A DNA stretch of 64,000 nt. Origin: Alosa alosa (taxonomy: Eukaryota; Chordata; Actinopteri; Clupeiformes; Clupeidae). Position 1 is the first letter of the stretch, and each line of letters opens with the position of its first letter. A program made the translations under genes and the position numbers. The stretch is from contig NC_063198.1 in NCBI RefSeq assembly GCF_017589495.1, positions 23,865,486-23,929,485 of the forward strand. The letters are read 5' to 3'. Under the pieces are notes generated by a model. The model was not told the origin of the DNA. It was given only the letters and a program-made list of their open reading frames with translations, and did no database searches. Below are positions 60,891 through 64,000 of this stretch, piece after piece.

Positions 60891-63800
60891 CTACTCGTCC
60901 ACGAGGTCGGCAGGAGGTGGCTGCAGTCCGCGGGGGTTGAGGCTGGCCACCAAACAGACGTCATAGTTGTCGTGCATCAGGACGTGCCTCCTCACCACTG
61001 CCCAGCTGTTCTCCCAAGGGTCCAGCTCCAGAATGTCCTTGGTTATGTTGTCAAAGCGATCTGGGGTGGAAGATTTGTATGTTCATGAGCAATACACTGA
61101 AAATGTATTGAGTCATGTAGCCTGAGCCATCAGTACTCTTGTCTATTGGGCATGGGATACTTCTTGGTCAGGTAGTCATAATAATAGTATTTTTTGTATA
61201 GTGCCTTTCTCAAACCCACGGTCTCTCATATGATGGTGTACATTGACTCTATGGGGGGGATGTGCTAATGTTAGTTATAATTTAAGTTAAATTCTGGAAT
61301 GCATCATACAGTACCTGCTGTGGGGAGAGTTAATTCATAACATGATTATATCCCTCGTTGCACTAACATTGATTTAAATTGTGATCATCTCATAGACTGT
61401 ATATGACAGCAAAATTACCTGCTCCTTTGTAATATCCACACACATATATTTTTCCATCCACCACTCCAGCATTGGAGGCGTTTGATCGCAGAGAGAGGAC
61501 TGGCCATGGCAGTGGTGGTCCCTCCCTCCAGAAGTCTCCATCAGGGTTGTAGATCTCAACCACATTCAGGCAGCGCCGACACTGTCCCCGATCCACTCCC
61601 TCGCATCCTATGCCACCTGCATTAGTATCACAACACAGGAGTTATATTTACTGCTCAGATTTGATTTGTCATTCATAAAATGTGATTTCAAGAAATGACT
61701 AAGCTATTAAATCTATTTTTATTTTTTTTTTAAAATAGTAGTCACTTTGGAGAAAAGCATCTGCCAAATATTTTAAACATACATAAATCATCTATTTACT
61801 TGAAAATTCTTCAACACACTAATTTTTTTTAAAAAGATTTTTTATAAAGTTCCAAGTCATATTTCTGTTCAAAAACATCCAAGCTGTTCTGATCCAAGCC
61901 ATATTTCTACTCAAAAACAAAGTTCTCTGATGCCAGCCACATTATTGTTCTATGAGAAAAGCCCCTCCTGCTCTGCCCTCACCCAGCACATATATTTCTC
62001 CGTTCAGGGTCACAGCGCTGCAGCGGTACTTGGAGTACTTCATGGGGGCCAGCTCTGCCCATTGGTTGCTTTCGGGGTCATACTCCAGCAGCCGGTTGCT
62101 CATTCGGTCTGGCTCCTCGTCAGTCAGATACGTCTGTCAGAGGGAGGACCAGACGAGCCACAACAGGTGTCAGAGCACAGGAGGGGGAAGTTACATATCA
62201 TCACACAGGCAGAGGGACATAGAGGTCTCTTAAACATGAAGTTAAGACATTTTAAAAGCAGAAAATGTAAAGACCTGACATAACTGCTCCATAAAAACGT
62301 AGTTAAAGCAGCAGAAAGGGGGTTTTGTTCTAAAACTAGCACGCTAATTACCTAAAGGCTGCACAGCTGGCTTTCACTCATGCAAACTGATGTTTTTGGT
62401 GCTATTGTTTACAACCTGTACAATCCCTGCTTGCCCTAATCCATGCACGCACGCATTCACACACACACACACACACAGACACACTGTGGACTCTGGACTT
62501 GTAACCGGAGGGTTGCCGGTTCGAGCCCCGACCAGTGGGCCGCGGCTGAAGTGCCCTTGAGCAAGGCACCTAACCCCTCACTGCTCCCCGAAATGCCGCC
62601 ATTGTAGCAGGCAGCTCACTGCGCGCCGGATTAGTGTGTGCTTCACCTCACTGTGTGTTCACTGTGTGCTGTGTTTCACTAATTCACGATTGGGTTAAAT
62701 GCAGAGACCAAATTTCCCTCACGGGATCAAAAAAGTATATATACTTATACACTTTTGCGTCCTCCTATGTCTCACCTGAGGAGTTCGGCCACCCAGCACA
62801 TAGAGGCGGTCCTTGAAACGCAGAGCTGTGTGATATGCCAGTGGTAAGGGCAGAGGGGCAGCGCTTCGCCAGGGTCCACCCTGCATGGACCAGCGTTGCA
62901 CACAGTTGGTCATGAGCAGCTGGTTTTTTAGCTTCATCTGTCCACCCAGTAGGTACAGGGTATCCCCGAGTGACCCCAGGGCATAGGAGTCACGATACTC
63001 AGCGGAACACAGATGACACCAGGTGCCTTGGGCATCAATGTTATATCTGAATTGGAGACAAGGGAAAAGGGTTACAAGTCAAAGCAATAAACAGAATAAG
63101 TCCTGAGCATGTTACATGCTCAAGATTACCAATAGGATTGATGTTTAAAGTCTTTCAGTAACACTTTTGTTTTCCTGACATCCATGACACTGATAGTTTT
63201 AAATGTTGGCTTAAATGGCTGCCTATATAGAGTAATGTAATTTACTGTAATAAGTCATTTCTAACCTGAAAATCTCCACGTTCTGTTCCTTCTGCCTTGC
63301 CCTCCTGCGCACACCAGCTTCACCTGCCACTATGATCTGGTTGTCCTCTGTCACTACTCCTGCAAACACGTATCCAAGTGCGTCGCCGTAGCGAGGGGAA
63401 GTGATGTAATAGGTGCGCGCAGTGGTTGGCGCGTAGCAGAAACTGCAGTCGGCGAGGGACCCCTGACGTGTGCGGATGCCCTCAGTGTCATTGCCAATGC
63501 AAAGCAGCATGTCAGTGGTCTCCATGCCGTAGCGCAACTTCAGTCTGCGCGGAGCCGCCATTGGGTGCATGCCCGTGGTCTCCAAGGCCTCCTCCAGCAT
63601 CTCCATACACTCTGAATTGGCCAGCAGAGTCGTGTTCCTACGCATGGCCTCGCGCAGGTAGTCAGGGCTCACCAATGGAAGTCGCACTTTGCGCAGGAGC
63701 TCTGCCAGGTATTGATCCCGACCTTGACCCTGAGGCTGACCCAGGCCGTCTCCTCCCCGTGTGGAGGCCCCATGCCTCACCCAGCGCAGCACCACATCCA

Positions 63801-64000
63801 GGATGCTCTCCTCTCGGGCGATGTTGAGGTCATCGGAGCCCAGCAGCATGGCCAGCTGGTGGGCCTCCAGCTCCAGCACCTCCTCGCTCATGCACACCTG
63901 GGTGAAGTGCTGCTGCAGGAAGCGCCGCGCCTGATCAGCCAGATCCTCAACGCCCAGGTCACGCGCATAGTAATATATGCCCACACAGTTGTTGACATCC
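60891..64000 (-). CDS. Kelch-like protein (BACK and Kelch domains), 3' part
   Basis: Minus-strand exons: 63266 to beyond 64000, 62776-63046, 61983-62133, 61419-61616, 60891-61060 (stop TAG at 60891-60893). All are GT-AG and in phase. The first seen residues (DVNNCVGIYYYARDLGVEDL) mark the end of BTB and start of a BACK domain. BACK continues through MLLGSDDLNIAREESILDVV and RKVRLPLVSPDYLREAM, with a Gly/Gln-rich insert between them. Kelch blades follow, with motifs such as DTLYLLGGQ, DRLYVLGGR, GEIYVLGG and GKIYVCGYY. The C terminus reads MHDNYDVCLVASLNPRGLQ and ends ADLVDE. Family members are usually substrate adaptors of Cullin-3 ubiquitin ligases; that is family knowledge, not shown here. 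The BTB part is outside the window. I cannot decide which KLHL/KBTBD member it is. Confidence 0.9.
62488..62752 (+). repeat. tRNA-derived SINE, 5' truncated
   Basis: Starts within the tRNA-like head (GACTTGTAACCGGAGGGTTG), has the B box GGTTCGAGCC and the same body as the SINE at 515-737 (CCCTTGAGCAAGGCACCTAA). It ends GGGATCAAAAAAGTATATAT. It lies in a kelch-gene intron, after a (CA)n tract at 62459-62478. Confidence 0.8.

Overview
The window looks like a teleost fish chromosome. Genes are split by many introns, (CA)n microsatellites are everywhere, fish-type tRNA-derived SINEs and DNA transposons are dense, and one non-LTR retrotransposon ends in the (ATCT)n tail common in fish. I cannot name the species. 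A clupeid-like fish is only a guess from the style of the repeats.

Layout. 1-17.0 kb: no host gene found. It holds a SINE, a hAT-like element with a clear 8-bp target duplication, several MITE-like elements and a frameshifted LINE. 17.1-21.7 kb (+): a complete nine-exon type II keratin gene with a 36-bp repeat array in its glycine/serine-rich head. 21.98-35.01 kb: two tandem copies of a 6.5-kb segment. Each holds the end of the keratin 3'UTR, LINE relics and the last five exons of the next gene. 25.0-47.5 kb (-): a gene for a matrin/U1-like zinc-finger protein I cannot name, with a TE-filled intron at 34.0-41.4 kb. 49.3-59.8 kb (+): a seven-coding-exon gene that I identify as iho1 (ccdc36), a meiotic double-strand-break factor, with a 7.9-kb intron full of transposons and palindromes. 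60.9-64.0 kb (-): the 3' part of a BTB-BACK-Kelch gene that runs off the window.

Relations. Keratin and the zinc-finger gene converge, and their 3' ends share the 6.5-kb duplicated unit. The zinc-finger gene and iho1 are divergent, with about 1.8 kb between the presumed first exon and the iho1 start codon. iho1 and the kelch gene converge about 1.1 kb apart. I see no functional link among the four; this is ordinary vertebrate gene order plus repeats.

Most notable. In the tandem duplication each copy of the zinc-finger 3' exons has single-base indels in different exons, so neither copy alone reads through. This fits an assembly or consensus-error artefact, or a recent decaying duplication. 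Also notable are the homogeneous keratin repeat array, two adjacent inverted TIR elements forming a 3-kb palindrome, and several nonautonomous DNA transposons with readable target-site duplications. I found no evidence of a new defence-like or operon-like system.
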